Source: Candidatus Kuenenia stuttgartensis (GTDB taxonomy: Bacteria; Planctomycetota; Planctomycetia; Isosphaerales; Isosphaeraceae). Taken from it: DNA of 64,000 nucleotides. Below the pieces are notes generated by a model, which did not search any database, was not told the origin of the DNA, and saw nothing but the letters and a program-made list of their open reading frames with translations. Below, one piece after another: positions 7,968 through 17,196 of the stretch. The position numbers were made by a program, and so were the translations under genes. The stretch is from contig CAMBEP010000007.1 in the NCBI GenBank assembly GCA_945865635.1, positions 1-64,000 on the forward strand, given 5' to 3'. Position 1 is the stretch's first letter, and each line of letters opens with the position of its first letter.

Positions 7968-9989
7968 TTAGCTCGACATTGCGAAGTCGTTGATATTGGT
8001 GGCCACATTGGCTCTGATCCGTGTACCAGGGGCATGAGCCGCAGGCGTGACTTTCACGGTTTTACGTGGGTTGAGATTCACACCGGCGCTGGCGGCCCGA
8101 GTTCCACCTGGGTTATTGATTACGACAGGGCTCCCAAAACCATTGGTAATTGGGATTCGGACCGAGCTTGCACCAAGATGAACCTTTGGTGCCGCCGCAT
8201 GATGGACAACTGGCGGTTGGTGAACACCGACTCCAGGAATTCGAACTGTACTGGAGCCGAGCCGAGCACCAGCAATGGAACCCGGAGCCGCATGGGACCT
8301 GGACGCTGCTGCGGCAGCCGCTGGGTAAAGCACGTCCACCAGATGCAGCCGAGGGTTCTGCTCACGAGCCAGTTTGGCAGCCGTACCGACTTCATTCTGG
8401 TAACGTCTGGCCACTTCAGGCGTAAACACACCTTGGTTGACATTGAACACATTGGCTTGAGAGGCGATCTGCCCACCTGTTGCTGTCGCACCGGTCAGGG
8501 TCATTGTGGTGAACCCAGCCGGCAGAGTAGCCAATGCAGGATCATTACCTGCAAAGAGATAGGTGCGATCCATGAAATGGTCGCCATTGATCCGCTGGGT
8601 GAATTCACCAATCGGGACGGCGCCTGAGAGCCTGACTGTGGAACTATTGATGCTGTTGACATCAAAGTCTGCCGTTCCGAACACATTGACACGAATCAAC
8701 GTTCTGTGAATCGTGTTCACGATGCCGGTATGGTGTGGGTTGACCAAAATTGGCGGGCAAGCTACTGGACCAAGGGGTGCCAGCACTGGCGTATTAAGGG
8801 TCGCCGTATTATTGGAAGGGTCCGTATCAAGAATCGATCCTGTGACCGTTGCCGTATTGGTGATTGTCCCAACGGCCGTGGGCTGAGCCACAACAAGAAT
8901 CGAGGCGGATCCACCAGCCGCTATCGGCCCCAAACTGGAACTGAATCCAGTCGGTGTTGTACTGTTTGTGCCTTGCGAAGGTGTGACACTCACCAAATTC
9001 ACACCTGCCGGAAACGCATCGGTCACATTCACGGCGTTGTCTGCAAACGGACCGTTATTCTTGACTACGATCGAATAGACCAGCGTATCATTGACTCGAA
9101 CCGGGCTTGGAATGGCAGTCTTTGTAATGGCCAGATCCGTGGCCGGATTGACACCCTGCCATGTGAAAGGCTGAGCAAAATAGACCGCTTCAGAGATGCC
9201 TGAATCGGACGAGGCCTTACCTACGGCACCTGCTGTAAGCACCTGACTCGGTGTGAGTGGAGTGCCCGTCACTTGTTGGTAAAGTGTCGAGAAGTGGTTG
9301 ATCGTGAATTCCATCGACGGGTGTGCCGGGTCATTCACAAGATAGAAGTTTCCGGCATAATGACTCGGGAACTTGGCACCAAAGCGTGGAGGGCTCATGG
9401 GATTGGGTTGAGGAACCGCTTCGGCAACCTGAAAGTTTTTGGTCGCAGCCGGTTCACCAGCCACGCCGGCAATAATGTCAGGAACGCCGTCATTGTTGAG
9501 GTCAAAAAAGACCCCCATCTCTTCCGACCCACCCAGGTCCGCTAGATCGCTGAATGTGGGCATGACCGCCAGAACAGCAGGATCAACCGTCGCCGAGTTG
9601 AGATTATTGTCGGCATCGCCTGCAATCACAACCTGACCAACCGTCCGGCCATCATTGGGCTGGAGCAGTCCCACCGCGAGCTGATCACTTACTGGATCAT
9701 AGGATAGAGCGACTCCGCTCTGGTTAAAACCGGTCACACTTATCAGTGAAGAAAGTGAAACTGGGATATTTGGCTGAACTGATGGCCCATTGACCAAAAA
9801 TTTCACACCAGGTCCGGTTGCAGCGGGAAAATCGTTTATGACGTTTCCAGTAAAGGAAGCGGTCAACAATTGCCGATGATCTAAATGATCCACACCGGAA
9901 AGGATGTGGCGTCGGGGAGTTTTGACCGCCTTGAAACGATTCGACCAGGCGGAACGAATGGCCCCAAGAATGTTACGAAAGAGTTGCAT
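7968..9989 (-). CDS. Secreted surface protein: LEPR-XLL-like N-terminus, FTGxVxNDF domain, DUF11 repeat
   Basis: A 673-residue probable exported protein. The basic N-terminus carries VDHLDHRQLLTA (residues 33-44), a degenerate form of the LEPR-XLL motif found near the start of many planctomycete surface proteins. Residues ~45-275 form a domain also present in the divergent neighbouring gene: FTGNVINDF, LSYDPVSDQLAVG, AGDADNN, DLNNDG and MEFTINHFSTL. Residues ~283-400 are a DUF11/conserved-repeat beta domain (DLAITKT, VVKNNGP, PSNNTATL). The C-terminal ~130 residues are rich in Ala, His, Pro and Val with VRIP repeats and look disordered. A cell-surface or adhesive role is plausible but unproven. 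Confidence 0.85.
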   Translation of the reverse strand: MQLFRNILGAIRSAWSNRFKAVKTPRRHILSGVDHLDHRQLLTASFTGNVINDFPAATGPGVKFLVNGPSVQPNIPVSLSSLISVTGFNQSGVALSYDPVSDQLAVGLLQPNDGRTVGQVVIAGDADNNLNSATVDPAVLAVMPTFSDLADLGGSEEMGVFFDLNNDGVPDIIAGVAGEPAATKNFQVAEAVPQPNPMSPPRFGAKFPSHYAGNFYLVNDPAHPSMEFTINHFSTLYQQVTGTPLTPSQVLTAGAVGKASSDSGISEAVYFAQPFTWQGVNPATDLAITKTAIPSPVRVNDTLVYSIVVKNNGPFADNAVNVTDAFPAGVNLVSVTPSQGTNSTTPTGFSSSLGPIAAGGSASILVVAQPTAVGTITNTATVTGSILDTDPSNNTATLNTPVLAPLGPVACPPILVNPHHTGIVNTIHRTLIRVNVFGTADFDVNSINSSTVRLSGAVPIGEFTQRINGDHFMDRTYLFAGNDPALATLPAGFTTMTLTGATATGGQIASQANVFNVNQGVFTPEVARRYQNEVGTAAKLAREQNPRLHLVDVLYPAAAAAASRSHAAPGSIAGARLGSSTVRIPGVGVHQPPVVHHAAAPKVHLGASSVRIPITNGFGSPVVINNPGGTRAASAGVNLNPRKTVKVTPAAHAPGTRIRANVATNINDFAMSS

Positions 9990-10228
9990 TCCGCCTTATC
10001 CTTTCAGATATGGAAAGTTCTGGAACGAGCCCGAACGAGCAAAATACTCGCTGGATACGCCCAGACAGGAACCGAGAGGGAAAAGATTGGGATCATTTCC
10101 CTCTTGAACGAATCGAGATAGATGTGTATGCTCTGTGAAAATTGGAAAATCCAGTTTCGACAAAGAGTGTCGGAAGGATTGAATCAAGGAAGGGCTGACC
10201 GATTTCAGGTCATTCCTCCTCGACGAGT

Positions 10229-10234
10229 AAGGAG
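10229..10234 (+). promoter_or_regulatory. Shine-Dalgarno AAGGAG deciding the PEP-CTERM start
   Basis: AAGGAG lies seven bases before the ATG at 10242. That start is followed directly by a signal peptide, so it is preferred over the in-frame ATG at 10122. Confidence 0.8.
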
Positions 10235-10241
10235 ACTTGTC

Positions 10242-11084
10242 ATGATACGCCCGATGCGTCACGTTATGATTTTCAGTTTGCTTTGGGCGGGCATGGTTCA
10301 AGCACCTGCCTTTGCCGACGTGATCAACTTTACTGGAGACGTTGAAAATGATTTCGCCTTGACGAATCAGAACGTGATCCGGGTGCTCGACTTCAACGGC
10401 CAGACCGGTGATGTTGCCCAGCCCCAATGGATGACTGATCAAGGCAAAATCAATGGCTGGAACGTCAAAGACTTGCGCCTGAACTACGACAAAGCGACCG
10501 ACACCATGTATGTTGGAGCCAACTTCTTCGGAGTTGCTGGCGATGTCGATGGTAATGGTGTGGTTGGAACTTCCACAGACCAGTTCAAGACCGCTGGCGG
10601 CTTGGAACTCCCAAATATTGGTAGCCGCAGCTCGATCACGATCGGATTCGGTCCAAATTCCATGAACGGCAGCCCAACCGCTGTCGCTGGTATTACGGGC
10701 GACAAAACCCAATCCGGCCCAGGCCTGAATGGCTTCTCTGTTGCCGCAGCCCTTACCGGCCAAGCACTGGGTATGAACTACGGCCCTTCCCTCGCGGCCA
10801 ACCAAGGCACGCTCTTCAATAAAGGGCCTGACTTTGAATTCACTGTGAATAATTTCAGCAAACTGCCAGGCATCAACTTGGCAAACGGTGTCAGCGTAAA
10901 CCTTTACGCTGGTTCGCCCGACGATCTTCTGGTGGGCGAAGATTCCATTCCCTATTACACAATCGGCAAAATCAGCCCGATTATTGTGCCGGAGCCCACG
11001 ACCATTCTGGCATGGACATTCGGCGTTGCAGTTCTCGGGCTTCATGCCCGACGTCGCACCCGAATTGCCAATCGTAGTGTTTAA
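10242..11084 (+). CDS. PEP-CTERM sorting-domain protein
   Basis: A 280-residue exported protein. The signal peptide spans residues ~1-26 (hydrophobic MIFSLLWAGMVQ, ending APAFA). Residues ~29-245 are homologous in order to part of the divergent upstream protein: FTGDVENDF, LNYDKATDTMYVG, AGDVDGNG, PTAVAGITG, FEFTVNNFSKL. The C-terminus is a PEP-CTERM tail: VPEPTT from residue 249, a hydrophobic helix, then an Arg-rich end (HARRRTR). In known systems an exosortase removes this tail on the way to the cell surface; no exosortase gene is in the window. A good Shine-Dalgarno sequence and a strong downstream terminator bracket the gene. Confidence 0.9.
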   Translation: MIRPMRHVMIFSLLWAGMVQAPAFADVINFTGDVENDFALTNQNVIRVLDFNGQTGDVAQPQWMTDQGKINGWNVKDLRLNYDKATDTMYVGANFFGVAGDVDGNGVVGTSTDQFKTAGGLELPNIGSRSSITIGFGPNSMNGSPTAVAGITGDKTQSGPGLNGFSVAAALTGQALGMNYGPSLAANQGTLFNKGPDFEFTVNNFSKLPGINLANGVSVNLYAGSPDDLLVGEDSIPYYTIGKISPIIVPEPTTILAWTFGVAVLGLHARRRTRIANRSV

Positions 11085-11132
11085 AGGCCGGGCTGTCATC
11101 GGTCAGTCATTCCATCCGTGGGTCATCATTCT

Positions 11133-11170
11133 AAAGGAGCCTCCTTCCATGGAGGTTCCTTTTCTATTTC
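11133..11170 (+). terminator. Rho-independent terminator after the PEP-CTERM gene
   Basis: The arms aaaggagcctcc (11133-11144) and ggaggttccttt (11151-11162) form a 12-bp stem with one G-U pair and a six-base loop. A T-rich stretch follows, 48 bp after the stop codon. Confidence 0.82.
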
Positions 11171-11570
11171 GGTGTCTCTTGCAAACGAAATGAATCTTAA
11201 ATACGACTTCACAACCCTCCAACACCCGCATATCACTCAAATCCTCTACAACCCGCAGCCGACCAAAGCCACAGCCACTGCCTAATCTCTGCTTAAATCC
11301 ACTGAAAGACTTGCTTTGATACGCATAAACACGCTTTTTTAAGCAGTCTCATGGAAGCCCTGCCGATGAGACTCGCTAAGGCGCACTTAATCGCTAGAAT
11401 CTCCACTCGCCCCCCTATCTTACAATCTGTCAAAACCAATACAAATTGAAACTCCGTCGGAATTATCAGAAACCATTGTTGATTCATCGATTTCGCAGTA
11501 CGATATAAACTCAGTCAACACCTGCACCGATCCATCTCGTATGCAGTCGCCCAAACGGAGCGTATCAGAC
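11171..11570. other. Non-coding stretch before the TPR gene
   Basis: About 400 bp without a supported gene. It presumably holds the promoter of the TPR-protein operon. A 64-codon minus-strand frame at 11293-11487 has no coding support. No RNA structure or repeat was recognised. Confidence 0.4.
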
Positions 11571-14500
11571 ATGGAATGTTGCCCACCTTTCCTCCATTCC
11601 TGCTTTATTCCGCCTTTAAAAAACACCCGGCTTCTTTACGCAATTCTTTTTGCCACAGCATTCCTGCATACTCATGTCCATGCTACTGCTCAAGATGCCT
11701 CTGAATCCCTGAAATTCGCAAACGGCCTCTATCAGCAAAGACGCTATGATTTGGCTGCTGACGAATTCCAGAAGTTTTTGAAAGAGAACCCCAAAGCTTC
11801 GAAAACCGAAATCGCCAACGCCACCTACGCCTATGCCACCTGCCGCCTCTTTCTCGGCCAATATTCTGATGCCCGTAAAGCCTTTGAAGAGTTTCTGACC
11901 AAGTCGCCCGACCACCCCAATTTTGCTTCTGCACAATTCAGGGCAGGCGAAACGGCTTATCTCATGGGCGATATGGATCATGCCCAATCCTCTCTCAAAC
12001 TGTTTCTTGAAAAATCGCCTGTCGATCACCCTCAGCGCGATAGCGCATTGGTCTATGCCGGCGATATTTCCATTCGTCAGGAAAAACCTGACGCCGCTAT
12101 TGACTTCTACAAAAAAGCGCTCGATCAGTACCCCACCGGACGATTGACCACACGTGCCATTTTTGGGCTCGGCCGGAGCTTTGCCCTTAAGCAACGCCAC
12201 AAAGAAGCGCTCGACCAGTTCGAGAAATTGCTATCGGCAGGCGGCGCGGAATGGAACGATCGTGCCCTTTATCAAATCATCCAGGAGCAAATTGCGCTGG
12301 GCCTGCTGGGCGAATCTTCAAGATCACTTGAAGCACTTACAAAAGCAAGCCCAAATGGCCCATTGGTACCTGAGTCGAGATGGAAACTTGCGGAAGCCCT
12401 ATTAAAGGCTGGCAAGCCCGATGACGCGTTGAAATTACTCGAACCGCTGGCCCTTACCGATCCACCTACCCCAATCTCAATCCAGGCCACCTCACGCATG
12501 GCAGGCCTATTGCTGGAACGCCAAAAAGGGGCCGAAGCCAAAGCCCTGCTCCAGCCCCTACTCAAGAAAATCGACGGTCAGCCATTATCGGCAGGCCTAC
12601 TGTACCAGCTTGCAGAGTCAGAACTTATCACAGGAAACAAGGTGCGTGCCGGGGAACTTTTCAAGCAGCTTGCAGACCGATTTCCGCAAGACACCTGGGC
12701 CGACGACGCCCGGCTCCGGGCCGCTGATCTCGCAACCGAATCCAAGCAATATGACACAGCTCGAAACCTGCTTACGCAACTTCTTAAAGATAGCCCCAAA
12801 TCGCCTCTGGCCGACGATGCCCGCCTTCTTCTCGCTCGGATGGAGGCCTCGGATGGCAAACCCATCGTCGCCGTTTCAATTCTCGAGCCGCTCGTAAAAT
12901 CCGCCCAACGCCCCGACCTGAAGTCTTCGGCCATCTATCAACTTGCCCTGGCCTATCAAGCCATGGGCAAGCCTGACAAAGCCCAGGCCTTGCTGGCCGG
13001 TGTCGGTGCCGAATCCATGCCGGCAGGAAACGCCGAATCGCTGCTTTTATTGGGTCAGTCCGCCTTTGAATCCAAGAATTACACCATCGCCATTGAAGCC
13101 TTGTCCAATTATCTGAAAACCACCAAACCAAGGCTGGCCGACCACGCCCTCTCCTGGCTTGCCATCGCTCAATGGGAAACTGGCAAAAAAACCGAATCCG
13201 CAGAATCCTTAAAACGGTTGATCGCCACTTATCCCCAAAGCGATACGCTTGTCCCAACCTTGATCAGGCTCGGCGAATCCGCCCTGGAGTCGAAATCGCC
13301 CGAACTGGCCGCTACATGGCTTGAAAATGCCGCCACCCTTTCCACCGACAAAAAAATTCAGGCCCGCGCCTACACAGACCTCGGCTACGCTTATACCGAA
13401 CTAAAGCGCCCTGCCGATTCAGCCAAAGCCTTTGCAAACGCTGCGGATCGATCTGCCGGAGATCTGGCAACTGGCCAGGAAGCCACCATGGCGGCCTCCA
13501 AAGTCCTCACCGGTTCAGGCAAGTTCGATGAAGCACTGGAACAGATCGAAAAGCTTCTCGCAGCCGACAAATCGGCGCGATCCGCATTGAATCGCGAAGC
13601 CCTTGTCAGTAAAGCCCGACTTCTCACCCGACTTGGTCGGCCAGCCGACTCTGTGAAAGCCTACGCAGAGCTTGATCAATCGTATCTGAGCAGCGCCCAG
13701 GAACCAACGCTTCCCGCACTCAAGGATCAAGATCAAATCCTTTCCGAATGGGCCTATGCTCTCATGGATTCCGGTAATCCCGCTCAAGCCGACACGATCT
13801 TTCAAAAATTATTGACCGCCATGCCAGCGTCCAAATTTGCTGCAGAAGCCAAGCTAAACCTTGCCGAATCTGCCTATTCCGCCAAGAAGTACACCGACGC
13901 GTGCAAACTTTTATCACAACTGGTGAAAACACCACGACCCACAGATATGGCAGATCCACTACGCGAGGCGGCGATTTATCGATCAGCCAGGGCAGAGCTG
14001 GAACAGAAAAACTGGGATCGCTCACGTGAATTCTGGAATCAGCTCCGCTCAGAATTTCCCAAAACCTTACTGGCCAAAGAGGCCGCATTCTGGCTCGGCG
14101 AAATCGCAGCCAGAACGGACCATCCAGAGGAGGCTGTCAAAATCCTCAACGAGTTGATTACCAGCCTCTCGCCTGCCGAATCACCCGCCTGGGCCACAAC
14201 GGCTTCGCTCAGAAGGATCCAAGCCCTTTCTGCATTGAAACGCTGGGAGATGGTCTTAAAATCGGCAGATCAAATGATGGCCAACCCGGAGTTTTCCAAG
14301 AACCCTGAGATCGCAGGTGAAGTTTTTTATCTGAGAGGGCGAGCATTCCAATCAACCGCCAAATTTGACGAATCCCGAAAATCTTATCAGAATGCGATCG
14401 ATGCCCGACCGACTGGCGATATCTCTGCCAAATCGCAGTTTATGCGAGGTGAAACCTATTTTCACGAAAAGAATTATCGCGAGGCACTGAGAGAATTTCT

Positions 14501-14720
14501 CAAGGTCGACATCCTTCACGATGTTCCCACCTGGCAGGCCAACGCCCTGCTTGAGGCAGGTAAAGTTTATGAGCAACTCAACCAGCCGACCGATGCTGCC
14601 GATCTTTATGAAAGACTCGTGGAGCGATTCCCCAAGGAAGCCGCCGCCACAGAGGCCAAGAATCGAATTGGGGCTGTCAAAGCGACCGCCTCTTCGAAAC
14701 TGGCACGCCCCGCTTCCTGA
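11571..14720 (+). CDS. Large exported tetratricopeptide-repeat protein
   Basis: About 1,049 residues from the ATG at 11571, which has GGAG ~11 bases upstream; an in-frame ATG at 11541 has none. A signal peptide-like segment (LLYAILFATAFLHTHVHATAQ) precedes nearly continuous TPR or TPR-like repeats to the C-terminus, with typical A..Y..G.Y..A...F...L...P patterns such as YDLAADEFQKFLKENP and YSDARKAFEEFLTKSP. The first repeats resemble the BamD/CpoB (YbgF) type. It is probably a periplasmic scaffold for protein complexes. A MotA/TolQ/ExbB-like gene follows in the same direction, which may mean a Tol-Pal-like or gliding-type envelope machine; this is inference from adjacency. Confidence 0.85.
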   Translation: MECCPPFLHSCFIPPLKNTRLLYAILFATAFLHTHVHATAQDASESLKFANGLYQQRRYDLAADEFQKFLKENPKASKTEIANATYAYATCRLFLGQYSDARKAFEEFLTKSPDHPNFASAQFRAGETAYLMGDMDHAQSSLKLFLEKSPVDHPQRDSALVYAGDISIRQEKPDAAIDFYKKALDQYPTGRLTTRAIFGLGRSFALKQRHKEALDQFEKLLSAGGAEWNDRALYQIIQEQIALGLLGESSRSLEALTKASPNGPLVPESRWKLAEALLKAGKPDDALKLLEPLALTDPPTPISIQATSRMAGLLLERQKGAEAKALLQPLLKKIDGQPLSAGLLYQLAESELITGNKVRAGELFKQLADRFPQDTWADDARLRAADLATESKQYDTARNLLTQLLKDSPKSPLADDARLLLARMEASDGKPIVAVSILEPLVKSAQRPDLKSSAIYQLALAYQAMGKPDKAQALLAGVGAESMPAGNAESLLLLGQSAFESKNYTIAIEALSNYLKTTKPRLADHALSWLAIAQWETGKKTESAESLKRLIATYPQSDTLVPTLIRLGESALESKSPELAATWLENAATLSTDKKIQARAYTDLGYAYTELKRPADSAKAFANAADRSAGDLATGQEATMAASKVLTGSGKFDEALEQIEKLLAADKSARSALNREALVSKARLLTRLGRPADSVKAYAELDQSYLSSAQEPTLPALKDQDQILSEWAYALMDSGNPAQADTIFQKLLTAMPASKFAAEAKLNLAESAYSAKKYTDACKLLSQLVKTPRPTDMADPLREAAIYRSARAELEQKNWDRSREFWNQLRSEFPKTLLAKEAAFWLGEIAARTDHPEEAVKILNELITSLSPAESPAWATTASLRRIQALSALKRWEMVLKSADQMMANPEFSKNPEIAGEVFYLRGRAFQSTAKFDESRKSYQNAIDARPTGDISAKSQFMRGETYFHEKNYREALREFLKVDILHDVPTWQANALLEAGKVYEQLNQPTDAADLYERLVERFPKEAAATEAKNRIGAVKATASSKLARPAS

Positions 14721-14769
14721 TCAATTCTAAGCTTGCCGCACTGCATACGGTGATATCTCTCTCAATGGT

Positions 14770-15801
14770 ATGTTGGCGGTTCTCAGGTTCCGAAGCGATT
14801 TCAGTCTGAAATTGGCAGTCAAGGGATTAACGGCCATGATGTTTGCGAGACTGATACCTTCCCGAATGGCTCCAATGGCCACTCTCTTGATCATGGCAGG
14901 CGTGGTTTACATGCCATCCGCCCTGGCAGATGAAGTTCCGCAAGCTCCTCCATTACAGGAACTTGTTTTGCGAGATGCTCAGCAGATGGCGTCCAGGTTC
15001 CTAGCCATTTATCAGCAAACTCCGTGGACCGATCGTGTGGCCTGGGCCGCTCTGGGTGCCTGTGCTGCTTTGTCCATCATCACCGTTCTGGAACGATCAT
15101 GGGCATTGCGAAGCCGCCGAATCATGCCAAAGCGTTTCTTGAACCGGCTCGAAGAACGCCTGGAAGACGGCAGAATTGACCGCACGAAGCTGCTCGACCT
15201 CTGCGAAATGAACCCCTCGGCCGCCGCTCGCGTTGGAACTGCTGTTGTGAGCCGCTGGGGTCGCTCTTCTGTCGATCTTGAACGCGCTCTTACCAGCGCT
15301 GTCAGGGTTGAATCTGAAGAACTCGGGCGAAATATCCCCACTCTTCGACGTGTCGCCATACTGGCCCCGATGCTGGGCCTACTAGGCTCCCTGCTGATCA
15401 TCGGCCGATTGCTGCAACTTCAGGATCCTTCCACTGTTCAGACTGCCTGGACCGGCCTGCTCGCTCAGGGCCTGCTGCCTATTACTGGCGGTGTCCTGAT
15501 CGCAGTCCTTGCTCTGATCGCTTTTGATGGGCTCAGTGTCAGGGTTTCCAAATATCGAAGCCGTCTCGAATTGCTCGGCTCCCGACTGGTAGACCAGATT
15601 TCTCTGGCAAATCCCATCCCTGAAACACGTTACGCACTAGAACCTCCGATCGTGCCCCGGCCTCATACGCTTCAACCCCCTCGACGGGACAAAATTCGTA
15701 GTCGCGACGATTATGATTACGAGCAAAACGAATCCCGCCAGCGAAACACAAAACGACGTAAACCGCTGGAACCCATTGATCTTGATGACCTTGACGATTA
15801 A
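14770..15801 (+). CDS. MotA/TolQ/ExbB-family proton channel protein
   Basis: A 343-residue inner-membrane protein. Three membrane segments fit the family: AWAALGACAALSIITVL, the long VAILAPMLGLLGSLLIIGRLL, and LPITGGVLIAVLALIAF. An extra N-terminal segment (MATLLIMAGVVYMPSALA) looks like a signal peptide and is common in larger ExbB/TolQ relatives. The ~75-residue C-terminal tail is charged and disordered, ending in an acidic DLDDLDD. The ATG at 14836 with AAGGG upstream is an alternative start that keeps the signal segment. No ExbD/TolR-like gene follows, so the partner must be elsewhere. Confidence 0.82.
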   Translation: MLAVLRFRSDFSLKLAVKGLTAMMFARLIPSRMAPMATLLIMAGVVYMPSALADEVPQAPPLQELVLRDAQQMASRFLAIYQQTPWTDRVAWAALGACAALSIITVLERSWALRSRRIMPKRFLNRLEERLEDGRIDRTKLLDLCEMNPSAAARVGTAVVSRWGRSSVDLERALTSAVRVESEELGRNIPTLRRVAILAPMLGLLGSLLIIGRLLQLQDPSTVQTAWTGLLAQGLLPITGGVLIAVLALIAFDGLSVRVSKYRSRLELLGSRLVDQISLANPIPETRYALEPPIVPRPHTLQPPRRDKIRSRDDYDYEQNESRQRNTKRRKPLEPIDLDDLDD

Positions 15802-15828
15802 ACCCATTGGCCTTCGGAGATCCGTCCA

Positions 15829-16059
15829 GTGCTAATTCAAGGGGGAAACGCAATCGGCATTCAATGCTCCATTCTCGCCTTGGCAGGTTTCAGTTTATTT
15901 GTCTCAGCCGTTGCAAACCTGCCGGTTTTTTTGAGCCACCCAAAGCTTAAACCCATCACCTATCTCTTTGGTAATCAAGGGGCTAGAAAAGTCTATGCCA
16001 TCCTTGGCCTGACCCTGATCGTATTCTCCGTCTGGGTCTGGCTTGCCAACACTCGCTGA
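15829..16059 (+). CDS. Small two-TM membrane protein, weakly similar to Imm17
   Basis: A 76-residue protein with two hydrophobic segments (LALAGFSLFVSAVANLPVF and VYAILGLTLIVFSVWVWLA) joined by a short loop with FGNQGARKVY. The GTG start has GGAGA eight bases upstream. The loop plus second segment resembles the Imm17 family of small integral membrane proteins, but no toxin gene is adjacent, so an immunity role is unsupported. It lies 27 bp after the channel gene and may be an accessory subunit. Confidence 0.65.
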   Translation: MLIQGGNAIGIQCSILALAGFSLFVSAVANLPVFLSHPKLKPITYLFGNQGARKVYAILGLTLIVFSVWVWLANTR

Positions 16060-16129
16060 TTTGGTTCAAATTCATCTTGAATCCATTTGCTCGATCACCA
16101 TCCACCCGACAAGACCAGGCTTATTCAAA

Positions 16130-16723
16130 ATGCCACGCTACTGGCTGTTCAAATCCGAACCTGAATGCTTCTCCTATCAGGATCTTGAAAACTCGCCACA
16201 GCAAACAACTGGCTGGGATGGAATCCGAAATTATCAGGCCCGAAACTTTCTTCGCGACGACGTAAAATATGGTGATGGAGTCATTTACTATCACTCCAAT
16301 GCCGAACCTCCTGGTATTGCCGGAATTGCCGTTGTTGTAGAGCAGGCCCACCCGGACCCAACCCAATTCGACCCCAGAGCCGACCACTTTGACCCCAAGA
16401 GTGATCCTCAAAACCCAACCTGGGTTCAGGTCAGTATCAGGTCCGTCGCGCCCGTGGCACCTGAGATCGGTCTCCCGACCCTGCGACTCTCTAAAGATCT
16501 TGACGGCTTGGAACTGCTCCGCCGCGGTTCAAGGCTTTCAGTGCATCCTGTTTCTCAGGAACATTGGACTGTTCTGATCCAAATGGCTGGCTTCAAATCG
16601 GATCCACATGCCAACTGGCTTGCCGACCATGGGCTTGAGACCGTTGCCGAACCGATCAAAAGTTCCCGAAAAACGCCCATGACCAAACCGGCCAGGAAAT
16701 CTGCCTCCAAGCCGGATGCTTGA
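16130..16723 (+). CDS. EVE domain-containing protein
   Basis: A 197-residue protein starting MPRYWLFKSEPECFSYQDL, the typical EVE N-terminus, with GWDGIRNYQARNFLRDDVKYGDGVIYYHSN and AVVVEQAHPDPTQFDP following. EVE is a PUA/YTH-like fold thought to bind modified bases; human THYN1 is a relative. The C-terminal ~35 residues are Lys/Ser/Pro-rich and probably disordered. The family N-terminus fixes the start at 16130 although the frame extends upstream. Its substrate here is unknown. Confidence 0.92.
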   Translation: MPRYWLFKSEPECFSYQDLENSPQQTTGWDGIRNYQARNFLRDDVKYGDGVIYYHSNAEPPGIAGIAVVVEQAHPDPTQFDPRADHFDPKSDPQNPTWVQVSIRSVAPVAPEIGLPTLRLSKDLDGLELLRRGSRLSVHPVSQEHWTVLIQMAGFKSDPHANWLADHGLETVAEPIKSSRKTPMTKPARKSASKPDA

Positions 16724-16756
16724 TTTTGAATCTCCAACGAACAGGAATTTCAGCCC

Positions 16757-17140
16757 ATGAAAAGCTCAATCGAACACATAGCACTTTTCGCCGACAATCT
16801 CGAAGCCTCAAAAGACTTTTTCGTCCGTCTATTTGATATGAGAGTCGTGCTGGACAACAGCAAGGCCCCTGTCAGAGGCTATTTTCTTGCAAACGAATCA
16901 GGTTCTGTGCTGGAAATGATCGAACGCCCTCAAGGCCAGACAAACTCTGACCAGAGATATGTCTGCCACTTGGCATTTGCCGTCGAAGATGTCGAATCCG
17001 CTCGCCGGGTGATCGAGTCAGAAGGCCTGGTTTTTGAGACAGACACCGTCGTTGATACACCCGAATTTAAAACCGCATTTTTCCTTGATCCTGAAGGCAA
17101 TCGGATCCAAATCCTGAAACGGATGAAATCTCTTGTTTAA
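16757..17140 (+). CDS. VOC (glyoxalase/bleomycin-resistance) superfamily protein
   Basis: A 127-residue single VOC module made of two beta-alpha-beta-beta-beta units. Likely metal ligands are the His in IEHIALF, the Glu in SVLEMIE and the His in CHLAF. The fourth position, usually Glu near the C-terminus, is Gln here (NRIQIL), so metal binding may be altered. Lactoylglutathione-lyase and methylmalonyl-CoA-epimerase relatives share this fold; the substrate cannot be named. AGGAA precedes the ATG. Confidence 0.88.
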   Translation: MKSSIEHIALFADNLEASKDFFVRLFDMRVVLDNSKAPVRGYFLANESGSVLEMIERPQGQTNSDQRYVCHLAFAVEDVESARRVIESEGLVFETDTVVDTPEFKTAFFLDPEGNRIQILKRMKSLV

Positions 17141-17196
17141 AAAAGCATCAAAGGCCCGGCCATGTTTCAGGCAAACCGCATGAAAGAGATCCTAAT

